From Deltaproteobacteria bacterium (GTDB lineage Bacteria > Myxococcota_A > UBA9160 > SMWR01): a DNA stretch of 7,185 nucleotides. The stretch lies in contig JAFDAW010000137.1 in assembly GCA_019313605.1 (NCBI GenBank), forward strand, positions 1 through 7,185, given 5' to 3'. Each line of letters opens with the position of its first letter. Position 1 is the stretch's first letter. The notes under the pieces were generated by a model that was given only the letters and a program-made list of their open reading frames with translations, was not told where the DNA came from and ran no database searches. Made by a program: the position numbers and the translations under genes. Positions 1 through 6,086 of this stretch are shown here, piece by piece.

Positions 1-433
1 CCGTCATCGTCGCGCGAACCACGTTGTTGGGATTGTTCGTTCCCAAGGTCTTGGTCAAAACATCCTTCACGCCCGCGCTCTCGAGCACGGCGCGAACCGG
101 GCCACCGGCAATCACGCCGGTTCCGGGCGAAGCCGGCCGCAGCAGTACCTTGGCGGCCCCGAAATTTCCGATGATTTCATGGGGCAACGTTCCTTCGATC
201 AGGGGAACACGCAACAACGCCATTCGCGCCCGCTCGACCCCCTTTCGGATGGCCTCGGGGACTTCGCCGGCCTTGCCGTAACCCGCACCGACGACGCCAT
301 CGCCATCTCCGACGACGACCAGCGCGCTGAAGCTGAAGCGCCGGCCGCCCTTCACGACTTTGGCCACGCGGTTGATGTGAACCACGCGGTCCGTCAATTC
401 GAAATCATTGGGATTGATCTGCTCGTTACGCAT
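1..433 (-). CDS. rpsE: 30S ribosomal protein S5, 5' part (runs off left edge)
   Basis: S5 sits on the back of the small subunit near the mRNA entry channel and takes part in decoding accuracy. Translating leftward from the ATG at 433 gives 144 complete codons before the window ends, beginning MRNEQINPNDFELTDRVVHI. The N-terminal double-stranded-RNA-binding-like domain is clear: VVKGGRRFSFSALVVVGDGDG at about residues 26-46 (the loop where spectinomycin-resistance changes fall in E. coli), then GYGKAGEVPEAIRKG. The C-terminal domain begins with the family motif RPASPGTGVIAGGPVRAVLE at about 99-118. The usual length is about 165 residues, so only the C-terminal tail is missing. An in-frame TGA four codons upstream fixes the start region, and AGGGTGA lies 9 nt before the ATG. 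The gene follows rplR after 37 nt, the normal spc order. Confidence 0.97.
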   Translation of the reverse strand, partial: MRNEQINPNDFELTDRVVHINRVAKVVKGGRRFSFSALVVVGDGDGVVGAGYGKAGEVPEAIRKGVERARMALLRVPLIEGTLPHEIIGNFGAAKVLLRPASPGTGVIAGGPVRAVLESAGVKDVLTKTLGTNNPNNVVRATMT

Positions 434-470
434 CAGTTGGCATCACCCTTGAGCTGAATTTTGCACGGGA

Positions 471-839
471 TTAGAACTGAAGACCGGCTTCTCGCGCGGC
501 CTCCGCGAGTGCCTTCACCCGTCCGTGATAGAGAAATCCGTTTCTGTTGAATACGACCTGGTCAATCTTCTTCTCGAGCGCGGCCGCCGCAATCGCCTTT
601 CCGACCGTCTTCGCTGCCTCCACGTTACCCGTGGCTGCGCCCCCCATCACCTGCTTCGATCGGGACGACACCGTCGTGATCGTATGGCCAGACTCGGCCT
701 CTACGATTTGAGCGTAGATGTGCTTTGCGCTGCGATAGATGACGAGCCTCGGGCGATCGGACCCTTCGACGTTTCGCCGTGTACGGGCGCGCCGACCGAC
801 CCAAGCCTTCACTTTTGCGTTTCCGAGTTTTCGCTTCAC
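471..839 (-). CDS. rplR: 50S ribosomal protein L18
   Basis: L18 binds 5S rRNA and helps dock it, together with L5, into the central protuberance. The 122-residue product matches the family length. It has the basic N-terminal arm (MKRKLGNAKVKAWVGRRART, residues 1-20), the core motif RPRLVIYRSAKHIYAQIVEA (29-48), and the C-terminal segment with KVDQVVFNRNG-like sequence (here KIDQVVFNRNG) followed by YHGRVKALAEAAREAGLQF. The start is GTG at 839. GAGG overlaps the rplF stop codon and lies 5 nt before it, so translation is probably coupled to rplF, which ends 7 nt upstream. Downstream is rpsE. Nothing in the protein looks degraded. Confidence 0.97.
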   Translation of the reverse strand: MKRKLGNAKVKAWVGRRARTRRNVEGSDRPRLVIYRSAKHIYAQIVEAESGHTITTVSSRSKQVMGGAATGNVEAAKTVGKAIAAAALEKKIDQVVFNRNGFLYHGRVKALAEAAREAGLQF

Positions 840-846
840 CGCAACC

Positions 847-1395
847 TCATCCCGCCGCCGCCGCTCCGGCCTTACCGACCTTGCGTCGAACGTGCTCGCC
901 TACGTAGCGGATGCCCTTGCCCTTATAGGGCTCCGGGGGTCTCACGGACCGGACATTCGCAGCAAATTGGCCAACCTTCTGAGCGCTGACCCCCTCGATC
1001 CGCACGATCACGTTGCGGTCCACCGAAACCTTGAGGCCCTCGGGGATCGGCATGTCGACGGGATGGGAGTAACCGACGTTCAGCTTCAGTGTCTTCGCGT
1101 CCGCCTCGGCCCGGTATCCAACGCCCTGAATTTCGAGTTCCTTCACGAACGGCTGAGTAACGCCCTGCACCATGTTGGCAACGAGTGCCCTCGCGAGCCC
1201 GTGCAGTGCACGATTGTCGCGTCGGTCATCAGGTCTTCCGAAGACAACTTCCGCTTTCTCGATCTTGATGTCGATACTGTCCGGCATCCGTTCGGAAAGC
1301 GTGCCCTTCGGGCCCTTGACCCGGATCTCGTCTCCCACGCGCTCCACCGTCACACCATTGGGGATTGCAACCGGGGCTTTGCCAATTCGCGACAT
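847..1395 (-). CDS. rplF: 50S ribosomal protein L6
   Basis: L6 lies near the L7/L12 stalk base and contacts the sarcin-ricin loop region of 23S rRNA, where elongation factors act. The product has 182 residues, a few more than E. coli L6. It opens with the conserved MSRIGKAPVAIPNGV and shows the two repeated L6 folds: GDEIRVKGPKGTLS at about 21-34, and the second half starting around ELEIQGVGYRAEADAKTLKLNVGYSHPV. The C-terminal signature PEPYKGKGIRYVGEHVRRKVGKAG is complete. The ATG at 1395 is 2 nt beyond the rpsH stop, with GAGGT 9 nt upstream. The alanine-rich tail (GAAAAG) is slightly longer than usual, a minor variation. Confidence 0.97.
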   Translation of the reverse strand: MSRIGKAPVAIPNGVTVERVGDEIRVKGPKGTLSERMPDSIDIKIEKAEVVFGRPDDRRDNRALHGLARALVANMVQGVTQPFVKELEIQGVGYRAEADAKTLKLNVGYSHPVDMPIPEGLKVSVDRNVIVRIEGVSAQKVGQFAANVRSVRPPEPYKGKGIRYVGEHVRRKVGKAGAAAAG

Positions 1396-1397
1396 CC

Positions 1398-1793
1398 CTA
1401 CCAGACCTCACATACGACTTCGCCACCCACCGAAGCCTCTCGCGCGCCATCGTCCGACAAGATCCCCTTCGAAGTCGAGATCACCGAAATACCGAGGCCG
1501 TTGCGAACCTTCCAGACATCTCGCGCGCCGACGTAGACCCGGCGACCGGGCTTGCTCACGCGCCGAATTCCGTCGATCAGGGGCTTCCCGTGTTCGTCGT
1601 AACGAATCGTCATCACCAGAGTCGGGTGTCCATCGCGGGATTCAGTGTGAACGTCCCGAATGAAACCCGCGCTTTCGAGCACCTTCGCGATAGCCAGCTT
1701 TTGTTTCGAAAAAGGGCACATCGTCTCGGCCAGCCGAGCAATGCCCGCATTCCGAATTCGAGTCAACATGTCGCTGATCGTGTCGGTCATCAT
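1398..1793 (-). CDS. rpsH: 30S ribosomal protein S8
   Basis: S8 binds helix 21 of 16S rRNA and organises the central domain of the 30S subunit; in E. coli it also represses the spc operon by binding mRNA near the start of rplE. The product is 131 residues from the ATG at 1793 (MMTDTISDMLTRIRNAG) or 130 from the next ATG at 1790, against 130 in E. coli. The conserved C-terminal motif GLGISVISTSKGILSD is at 99-114, and the protein ends GGEVVCEVW. The frame stays open further upstream, but that extension lies inside rplE and resembles no S8 N-terminus. The nearest Shine-Dalgarno-like GAGG is 14 nt from the first ATG, which is too far to be convincing, so coupling to upstream translation is likely. 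The gene expected just before it, rpsN, is absent. Confidence 0.96.
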   Translation of the reverse strand: MMTDTISDMLTRIRNAGIARLAETMCPFSKQKLAIAKVLESAGFIRDVHTESRDGHPTLVMTIRYDEHGKPLIDGIRRVSKPGRRVYVGARDVWKVRNGLGISVISTSKGILSDDGAREASVGGEVVCEVW

Positions 1794-1822
1794 GATGTTT
1801 TCGTCTGCCTCGCGATTCTCAT
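1790..1822 (-). other. 10-codon open frame bridging rplE and rpsH
   Basis: A tiny open frame, ATG at 1822 to TGA at 1790-1792, encodes MRIARQTKTS. Its ATG overlaps the rplE stop as ATGA, and its own stop overlaps the first rpsH ATG as ATGA, so ribosomes could pass from rplE through it to rpsH. It occupies the place where rpsN (S14) normally stands. Its sequence vaguely recalls the IAR..KTP-type N-terminal region of zinc-type S14. That resemblance covers too few residues to prove homology. It may be a coupling device, the scar of a deleted rpsN, or chance. There is no clear ribosome binding site of its own. Confidence 0.3.
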
Positions 1823-2361
1823 TGCCGAAACGGCACGCCAAGATGGGTCAAGAGGGATTTCCCCTCCGCATCATTGCGCGCTGTCGTACAGATCGTGACG
1901 TTCATTCCCGTAACGTGCTCAATCTTGTCGTAGTCCACTTCCGGGAAGATGAGCTGCTCCCGGACGCCGAGCGAGTAGTTACCGCGGCCGTCAAAGGCTT
2001 TCGGCGACAGCCCCTTGAAGTCTCGAACCCGAGGGAGCGAGACGTTCATCAGACGGTCGAAGAACTCCCACATGCGCACTCCGCGCAGGGTCACTGAACA
2101 ACCGATGGCCTGTCCCTCGCGAAGTTTGAAATTCGCGACGGATTTACGGGCCTTGCGCACTACCGGCTTCTGGCCCGTGATCAACGCGAGCTCGGCGGCC
2201 GCATTTTCGATCAGCTTGGGATTCGCTGCCGCTTCGCCAATCCCCATGTTGACCACGATCTTCGTCATCACGGGCACCTGGTGCAGGTTCGAGTAGGCGA
2301 ACTCTTCTTTCAGCTTGGGGACGATCGTCTCCCGATACCGCTCGAGCAATCTCGGAGTCAT
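1819..2361 (-). CDS. rplE: 50S ribosomal protein L5
   Basis: L5 binds 5S rRNA with L18, forms part of the central protuberance and contacts the P-site tRNA and the 30S subunit. The product has 180 residues, as expected, and opens MTPRLLERYRETIVPKLKEEF. Family motifs follow in order: VPVMTKIVVNMGIGEA (about 29-44), ITGQKPVVRKARKSVANFKLR (about 61-81; the loop that reaches the P-site tRNA), GCSVTLRG, and the C-terminal FPEVDYDKIEHVTGMNVTI. The ATG directly abuts the rplN stop (TAGATG). A strong GGAGG lies 8 nt upstream, inside the last codons of rplN. The gene that normally precedes it, rplX, is absent, so L5 translation now depends on the rplN 3' end. Confidence 0.97.
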   Translation of the reverse strand: MTPRLLERYRETIVPKLKEEFAYSNLHQVPVMTKIVVNMGIGEAAANPKLIENAAAELALITGQKPVVRKARKSVANFKLREGQAIGCSVTLRGVRMWEFFDRLMNVSLPRVRDFKGLSPKAFDGRGNYSLGVREQLIFPEVDYDKIEHVTGMNVTICTTARNDAEGKSLLTHLGVPFRQ

Positions 2362-2730
2362 CTAGAGCACCTCCGGCGCCAGCGAAATGATCTTCATGAA
2401 GCGCCGCGCGCGCAGTTCGCGCGCCACGGGCCCGAAGATCCGGGTACCCACGGGTTCACGCTGGGGGTCGATCAAGACCGCAGCGTTGTCGTCGAACTTG
2501 ATGAACGAACCGTCGGGTCGACCAATGCTCTTGGCAGTACGCACGACGACCGCCTTGCGAACCTCGCCCTTCTTCACTCTCGCGTTGGGCATCGCATCCT
2601 TCACCGCAACCACGATGATGTCTCCGACCGTCGCGTAGCGGCGCCCGGATCCCCCGAGCACACGAATGCACGCAACCTTACGCGCTCCGGAGTTGTCCGC
2701 GACTTCGAGTACTGACTCTTGCTGAATCAC
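2362..2730 (-). CDS. rplN: 50S ribosomal protein L14
   Basis: L14 sits at the subunit interface, contacts 16S rRNA helix 14 through bridge B8 and interacts with L19. The product is 122 residues, the standard length, beginning MIQQESVLEVADNSGARKVACI. The L14 signature region GDIIVVAVKDAMPNARVKKGEVRKAVVVRT is at about 37-66, and the protein ends in the near-universal RFMKIISLAPEVL. The start is GTG at 2730, with GGGAG 6 nt upstream in the 12-nt spacer after rpsQ. The final codons (Pro-Glu-Val-Leu) also contain the GGAGGTG that serves as ribosome binding site for the next gene. In most bacteria that gene is rplX; here it is rplE. Confidence 0.97.
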   Translation of the reverse strand: MIQQESVLEVADNSGARKVACIRVLGGSGRRYATVGDIIVVAVKDAMPNARVKKGEVRKAVVVRTAKSIGRPDGSFIKFDDNAAVLIDPQREPVGTRIFGPVARELRARRFMKIISLAPEVL

Positions 2731-2742
2731 CGAATTCTCCCG

Positions 2743-3006
2743 TCAGACCCGCGCCGGTTTGGACAGCGTTTCTTGAACCATCCAACGCTTCTGTTTCGAG
2801 ATCGGGCGGTGTTCGATGATCTGAACACGATCTCCGACGTTGCATGCATTGGATTCGTCGTGGGCCATGAACTTCGAATAACGACGGACGTACTTCTTGT
2901 ACCGCGGATTCTGCACGAGCCGTTCCACCCGTACGACCACGGTCTTGTCCATCGTGTTGCTGACGACCTGCCCCACGAGTGTTCGGCGCATTCCTCGCTT
3001 TTTCAC
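2743..3006 (-). CDS. rpsQ: 30S ribosomal protein S17
   Basis: S17 is an OB-fold primary 16S rRNA-binding protein needed early in 30S assembly. The 87-residue product carries RRTLVGQVVSNTMDKTVVVRVERLV (residues 7-31), then the basic loop NPRYKKYVRRYSKFMAHDES and the C-terminal core GDRVQIIEHRPISKQKRW. The start is taken as GTG at 3006, overlapping the rpmC stop as GTGA, because GAGG lies 7 nt upstream. The internal ATG at 2991 has its only AG-rich tract almost touching it, which is a poor spacing. The order rpmC-rpsQ-rplN is the usual one. Confidence 0.96.
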   Translation of the reverse strand: MKKRGMRRTLVGQVVSNTMDKTVVVRVERLVQNPRYKKYVRRYSKFMAHDESNACNVGDRVQIIEHRPISKQKRWMVQETLSKPARV

Positions 3007-3200
3007 TTCGTCGCCTCGCCCTTCTCGCGTATGATTGTTTCTACGCGAGCAATGTCGCGGCGCAGCTGCTTGAGCCTTGCCGTGTTTTCCAGCTGCCCTG
3101 TCGAACGCTTGATCCGGACATTGAATGCCTCGCCGCGAAGGTCTTGCCCCTTCGCGTGCAACTCATCCAACGAAAGATCCCTGAATTCAGCCGGCTTCAT
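3003..3200 (-). CDS. rpmC: 50S ribosomal protein L29
   Basis: L29 is a small two-helix protein at the peptide exit tunnel rim, next to L23, where it helps form the docking platform for nascent-chain factors such as SRP and trigger factor. The product is 65 residues and starts MKPAEFRDLSLDELHAKGQD. The family motif is visible in the stretch LRGEAFNVRIKRSTGQLENTARLKQLRRDIARVETIIRE, which forms the second helix of the coiled hairpin. The ATG at 3200 overlaps the rplP stop as ATGA, and GAGGA is 8 nt upstream. Its own stop overlaps the rpsQ GTG, so three genes in a row are translationally chained. Confidence 0.97.
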   Translation of the reverse strand: MKPAEFRDLSLDELHAKGQDLRGEAFNVRIKRSTGQLENTARLKQLRRDIARVETIIREKGEATK

Positions 3201-3613
3201 GACGTGTGTCCTCGAATCACGAACCGGGTGCGAACCGGAAGCTTGTGGGCGGCGAGGCGCATCGCTTCACGCGCAGTCGCCTCGTCGACACCTTCCATCT
3301 CGTACATCATCCGACCAGGTTTCACGAGGGCTACCCACTCCTCGGGATTGCCCTTTCCCTTACCCATTCGCGTTTCCGCGGGCTTCTTGGAGATCGGCTT
3401 GTCGGGAAAGATCCGAATCCAGATCTTCCCGCCACGCTTGACGTACCGGGTCATGGCGATCCGGGCAGCCTCGATCTGCCGGGCCGTAATCCGTCGACAG
3501 GCGATTGCCTGCAGTCCGTATTCGCCAAAATCCAGGTTCGTACCTCGAGAAGCCTTCCCGCGGTTACGGCCTTTCATCTGCTTGCGATGTTTTACTTTCT
3601 TGGGCTGGAGCAT
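3197..3613 (-). CDS. rplP: 50S ribosomal protein L16
   Basis: L16 contacts the A-site tRNA elbow and is required for peptidyl-transferase centre maturation. The product has 138 residues and begins MLQPKKVKHRKQMKGRNRGK. The family motifs RITARQIEAARIAMTR (about 41-56) and KIWIRIFPDKPISKKPAETRMGKGKGN (about 63-89) are complete. Arg82 matches E. coli Arg81, the residue hydroxylated by YcfD in that species. ATG at 3613 follows the rpsC stop by 3 nt, with GAGGT 5 nt upstream inside the rpsC 3' end. Everything looks normal for a functional L16. Confidence 0.97.
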   Translation of the reverse strand: MLQPKKVKHRKQMKGRNRGKASRGTNLDFGEYGLQAIACRRITARQIEAARIAMTRYVKRGGKIWIRIFPDKPISKKPAETRMGKGKGNPEEWVALVKPGRMMYEMEGVDEATAREAMRLAAHKLPVRTRFVIRGHTS

Positions 3614-3616
3614 GGG

Positions 3617-4300
3617 CTACCTCGCAGGCTCCTCTTCATTTCGAAGCGCCAGGGAGCCCTTGCGCAACTCCTTGTCCGCCACGTCTCCCTTGAATACCCA
3701 ACACTTCACTCCGATGATTCCGTAGGTCGTCTTCGCCTCGGCCATCCCGTAATCGATCTCGGCACGAAGCGTGTGAAGCGGGACGCGGCCCTCGCGATAC
3801 CATTCGCGCCTTCCCATCTCCGCTCCACCAAGACGTCCCGCACACTGAAGACGCACGCCCTCAGCGCCGAACTTCATCGTGGAAGTCACGGCCTTCTTCA
3901 TCGCGCGGCGAAAAGCCACTCGCCGCTCGAGCTGGAGCGCGACGGCTTCGGCTACGAGTTGAGCGTCGAGCTCGGCTTTCCGGATCTCCCGGATGTTGAT
4001 GAAGATTTCCTTGTTGTCCGACATTACGCCCAGTTCTTCGCGGAGCGTCTCGACTTCGGCGCCGCGTTTCCCGATCAAGATCCCCGGGCGGGCCGTGTGG
4101 ATGTTCACGACGATTTTCTCGCCCGTCCGGTCGATGACCACCTTCGAAATCCCGGCGTGAAAGAGCTTCTTCTTGATGAATTTGCGGATCTTGATGTCCT
4201 CGTGAAGCTGCGCGCTATAGCCGCGCTCCGCGAACCAGTTGGACTGCCACCCGTAGAGGGTGCCCAATCGAAATCCGTAGGGATGTACCTTCTGTCCCAA
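3617..4300 (-). CDS. rpsC: 30S ribosomal protein S3, TTG start
   Basis: S3 forms part of the mRNA entry tunnel and contributes to the ribosomal helicase activity. The product has 227 residues beginning GQKVHPYGFRLG after the initiator Met, the universal S3 N-terminus. A type-2 KH domain contains GILIGKRGAEVETL, with the GKRG loop at 77-80. RRAMKK at 131-136 places Arg131, Arg132 and Lys135 exactly where E. coli has its helicase residues. The C-terminal domain has GRLGGAEMGRREWYREGRVP (155-174). The start must be TTG at 4300: an in-frame TAG lies five codons upstream and no ATG or GTG lies between. GGGG is 9 nt before the TTG, and a hairpin fills much of the 33-nt spacer after rplV. Confidence 0.97.
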   Translation of the reverse strand: MGQKVHPYGFRLGTLYGWQSNWFAERGYSAQLHEDIKIRKFIKKKLFHAGISKVVIDRTGEKIVVNIHTARPGILIGKRGAEVETLREELGVMSDNKEIFINIREIRKAELDAQLVAEAVALQLERRVAFRRAMKKAVTSTMKFGAEGVRLQCAGRLGGAEMGRREWYREGRVPLHTLRAEIDYGMAEAKTTYGIIGVKCWVFKGDVADKELRKGSLALRNEEEPAR

Positions 4301-4318
4301 GTTTCTGTGCCCCTATTT

Positions 4319-4333
4319 TCGGCCGCCGGCCGA
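4319..4333 (-). promoter_or_regulatory. perfect hairpin upstream of the rpsC TTG start
   Basis: Read on the coding strand, TCGGCC-GGC-GGCCGA begins immediately after the rplV stop and forms a 6-bp perfect stem with a 3-nt loop, ending about 18 nt before the rpsC TTG. It is followed by AAAATAGGGG and not by a T-run, so it does not look like an intrinsic terminator. It could limit ribosome flow from rplV into rpsC, stabilise the message, or be neutral. A regulatory role is inference only. Confidence 0.4.
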
Positions 4334-4681
4334 CTAGTTTTCCGCCAGAACGATGGACACGTGACTCGTCCGTCGCTGGATCCACGCCGCGCGCCCCTGC
4401 GCTCGAGCCCGAATCCGCCACATGCTCGCGCCCTGATCAACCATGATCGTTTCCACTACGAGATTATCGACGTCGATCCCCGCCTTATCTCGCTCGTTCT
4501 TTTCCTCGGCATTCGCGAGTGCTGATCGAACGAGCTTCGCGAGCGGCTTCGAGAACCGCTTGTTCGACAGGTCGAGGATCGTCAATGCATCCTCGACGCC
4601 CTTGCCGCGGATTTCGTCAGCGAGCAGCCGCGCCTTACGCGCGCTGACCCGGTAATTCCTGAGTTTTGCCGTGACTTCCAT
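4334..4681 (-). CDS. rplV: 50S ribosomal protein L22
   Basis: L22 contacts all 23S rRNA domains and sends a beta-hairpin into the peptide exit tunnel beside L4. The product has 115 residues and starts MEVTAKLRNYRVSARKARLLADEIRGK. The globular core (RSALANAEEKN, about 52-62) and the C-terminal tunnel hairpin (DQGASMWRIRARAQGRAAWIQRRTSHVSIVL, about 82-112) are complete. Two tryptophans are notable: Trp88 aligns with E. coli Lys83 and Trp100 is in the return strand where Arg is usual. ATG at 4681 is 1 nt beyond the rpsS stop. Its Shine-Dalgarno is weak (AAGA-like), so coupling to rpsS is probable. The 3' spacer before rpsC is 33 nt and carries a hairpin. Confidence 0.96.
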   Translation of the reverse strand: MEVTAKLRNYRVSARKARLLADEIRGKGVEDALTILDLSNKRFSKPLAKLVRSALANAEEKNERDKAGIDVDNLVVETIMVDQGASMWRIRARAQGRAAWIQRRTSHVSIVLAEN

Positions 4682-4682
4682 C

Positions 4683-4961
4683 TCAGCGTGTCTTCACTTT
4701 TCGATCCGACGCGTGGCCGGTGAATTTTCGCGTCGGAGAGAACTCGCCCAGGCGATGTCCGACCATGTTCTCGGTTATGAATACGGGCACAAAGAGCTTT
4801 CCGTTGTGCACGTGGAACGTCAGGCCCACGAAATCCGGCGGAATCATCGATCGACGCGACCAGGTTCGGATCACCTGCTTCGAGCCCGACTGAGTTGCCT
4901 TGTCCACCTTGCGCTGCAAGCTCGGATCGACAAAAGGTCCCTTCTTTAGCGATCGCGCCAT
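4683..4961 (-). CDS. rpsS: 30S ribosomal protein S19
   Basis: S19 lies in the head of the 30S subunit, forms an interface with S13 and contacts the A-site finger and L5 across the subunit bridge. The 92-residue product matches the family length and is highly conserved throughout: MARSLKKGPFVDPSLQRKV at the start, RTWSRRSMIPPDFVGLTFHVHNGK in the middle, and the C-terminal signature MVGHRLGEFSPTRKFTGHA followed by a basic tail. The ATG directly abuts the rplB stop (TAAATG), with a purine-rich GGGGGAAG ahead of it. The order rplB-rpsS-rplV is standard. Confidence 0.98.
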   Translation of the reverse strand: MARSLKKGPFVDPSLQRKVDKATQSGSKQVIRTWSRRSMIPPDFVGLTFHVHNGKLFVPVFITENMVGHRLGEFSPTRKFTGHASDRKVKTR

Positions 4962-5792
4962 TTACTTCTTCCCCCGCCGCTTGACGATGTACTTCTGCGA
5001 ACGCGACTTCTTGCGCGTCTTGTGACCCTTGGTCGGAACGCCCCACGGCGTACACGGGTGACGACCACCCGATGTACGTCCCTCGCCGCCACCCATCGGG
5101 TGGTCGACCGGGTTCATCGCGACACCCCGAACATTGGGGCGCTTGCCCCGCCAGCGATTGCGGCCCGCTTTGCCGATGCTCCGATTCTCGTGCTCGCCAT
5201 TGCCGACCTGGCCGATCGTCGCCATGCAATTGACGTGAATCAATCGATGCTCGCCGCTCGGCATCCGCAACGTCGCGTAATTGCCTTCCCGCGCCATCAG
5301 CTGCGCCGCGCCACCTGCAGCGCGCACCATCTGGGCGCCCTTACTGGCCTTCATCTCGACCGCGTGCACCACCGAGCCCAACGGGATCTTCCCCAGCGGG
5401 ATCGCATTGCCGAGCTCGGGCGGAGAATCCGGTCCTGACACCACCGAGCCACCCACCTTCAATCCCTGGGGTGCGAGGATGTACCGCTTCTCGCCGTCCG
5501 CGTAGTGGAGCAACGCGATGTTCGCAGAGCGGTTGGGGTCGTATTCGATCGCCGCAACCTTCGCGGGTATGCCGTATTTTTCCCGGCGGAAATCGATCTT
5601 CCGGTAGCGCCGCTTGTGACCGCCACCGCGCTGCCAGGAAGTCACGCGTCCATAAACGTTACGCCCGCCGGTCTTGCTGACCGCGCCTCCCAACAGGGAG
5701 CGCTCGGGCTTGCCCCGCGTGATCTCGGCAAAATCCGAGACACTCATCCCGCGACGACCCGGCGACGTGGGTTTGTAGTTCTTGACCGCCAT
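4962..5792 (-). CDS. rplB: 50S ribosomal protein L2
   Basis: L2 is a primary 23S rRNA-binding protein needed for subunit association and peptidyl-transferase activity. The product has 276 residues beginning MAVKNYKPTSPGRRGMSVSD. The OB-fold domain contains GRVTSWQRGGGHKRRYRKIDF and EYDPNRSANIALLHYADGEKRYILAP. The SH3-like domain and C-terminus carry AMNPVDHPMGGGEGRTSGGR; His231 here is equivalent to E. coli His229, which is essential for peptidyl transfer. The tail HPCTPWGVPTKGHKTRKK is the usual rRNA-penetrating extension. ATG at 5792 follows rplW by 6 nt, with GGGAG in the rplW 3' end. Confidence 0.98.
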   Translation of the reverse strand: MAVKNYKPTSPGRRGMSVSDFAEITRGKPERSLLGGAVSKTGGRNVYGRVTSWQRGGGHKRRYRKIDFRREKYGIPAKVAAIEYDPNRSANIALLHYADGEKRYILAPQGLKVGGSVVSGPDSPPELGNAIPLGKIPLGSVVHAVEMKASKGAQMVRAAGGAAQLMAREGNYATLRMPSGEHRLIHVNCMATIGQVGNGEHENRSIGKAGRNRWRGKRPNVRGVAMNPVDHPMGGGEGRTSGGRHPCTPWGVPTKGHKTRKKSRSQKYIVKRRGKK

Positions 5793-5798
5793 GCCTGA

Positions 5799-6086
5799 CT
5801 ACACTCCCTCGAAGAATTCGATCGACTGCCCTTCGGCGAGTTGCACGATCGCTTTCTTCCATTCCGGCTTGCGGCCGGCGTTTTTGCCCACCCTTCTGGT
5901 CTTTCGGGGTTGGCGCATGGTGTGAACCGAGAGCACCTGCACGCTGAAGAGTGACTCGACAGCGTTGCGGATGTCGTACTTCGTTGCGCGCGGGTTTACG
6001 GCGAGCGTCACCATATTCGCCTCTTCGCGGGCGATGTTGCTCTTCTCCGTGACCAGCGGTCGCTGTATGACTTCGTAGACGTTCAC
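5799..6086 (-). CDS. rplW: 50S ribosomal protein L23
   Basis: L23 lies at the tunnel exit and is the docking site for trigger factor and SRP. The product has 95 residues, normal for bacteria, starting MNVYEVIQRPLVTEKSNIAREE; the PLVTEKS motif is at 10-16. Further on are VNPRATKYDIRNAVESLFSV, the basic loop HTMRQPRKTRRVGKNAGRKPEWKKAIVQL that reaches toward the tunnel, and a short acidic end. The start is GTG at 6086, which overlaps the rplD stop as GTGA, with AGGAG 8 nt upstream. The gene is tightly coupled to rplD, as in most bacteria. Confidence 0.97.
   Translation of the reverse strand: MNVYEVIQRPLVTEKSNIAREEANMVTLAVNPRATKYDIRNAVESLFSVQVLSVHTMRQPRKTRRVGKNAGRKPEWKKAIVQLAEGQSIEFFEGV

Noticed and set aside
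739..1536. A 265-codon plus-strand open frame.
   Set aside because: It lies opposite rplR, rplF and rpsH, all certain genes, and shows no protein signature.
1794..1841. N-terminal extension of rpsH to a TTG at 1841.
   Set aside because: The added 16 residues overlap rplE and match no S8 N-terminus, whereas the ATG at 1793 gives the canonical TDTISDMLTRIRNA.
2731..2742. Possible internal spc promoter between rpsQ and rplN, as in E. coli.
   Set aside because: The spacer is only 12 nt and holds just the ribosome binding site; no convincing -35/-10 pair was seen.
3206..4525. A 439-codon open frame on the plus strand.
   Set aside because: It is antisense to rplP, rpsC and rplV, has no recognisable motif, and arises from GC-rich codon bias in conserved genes on the other strand.
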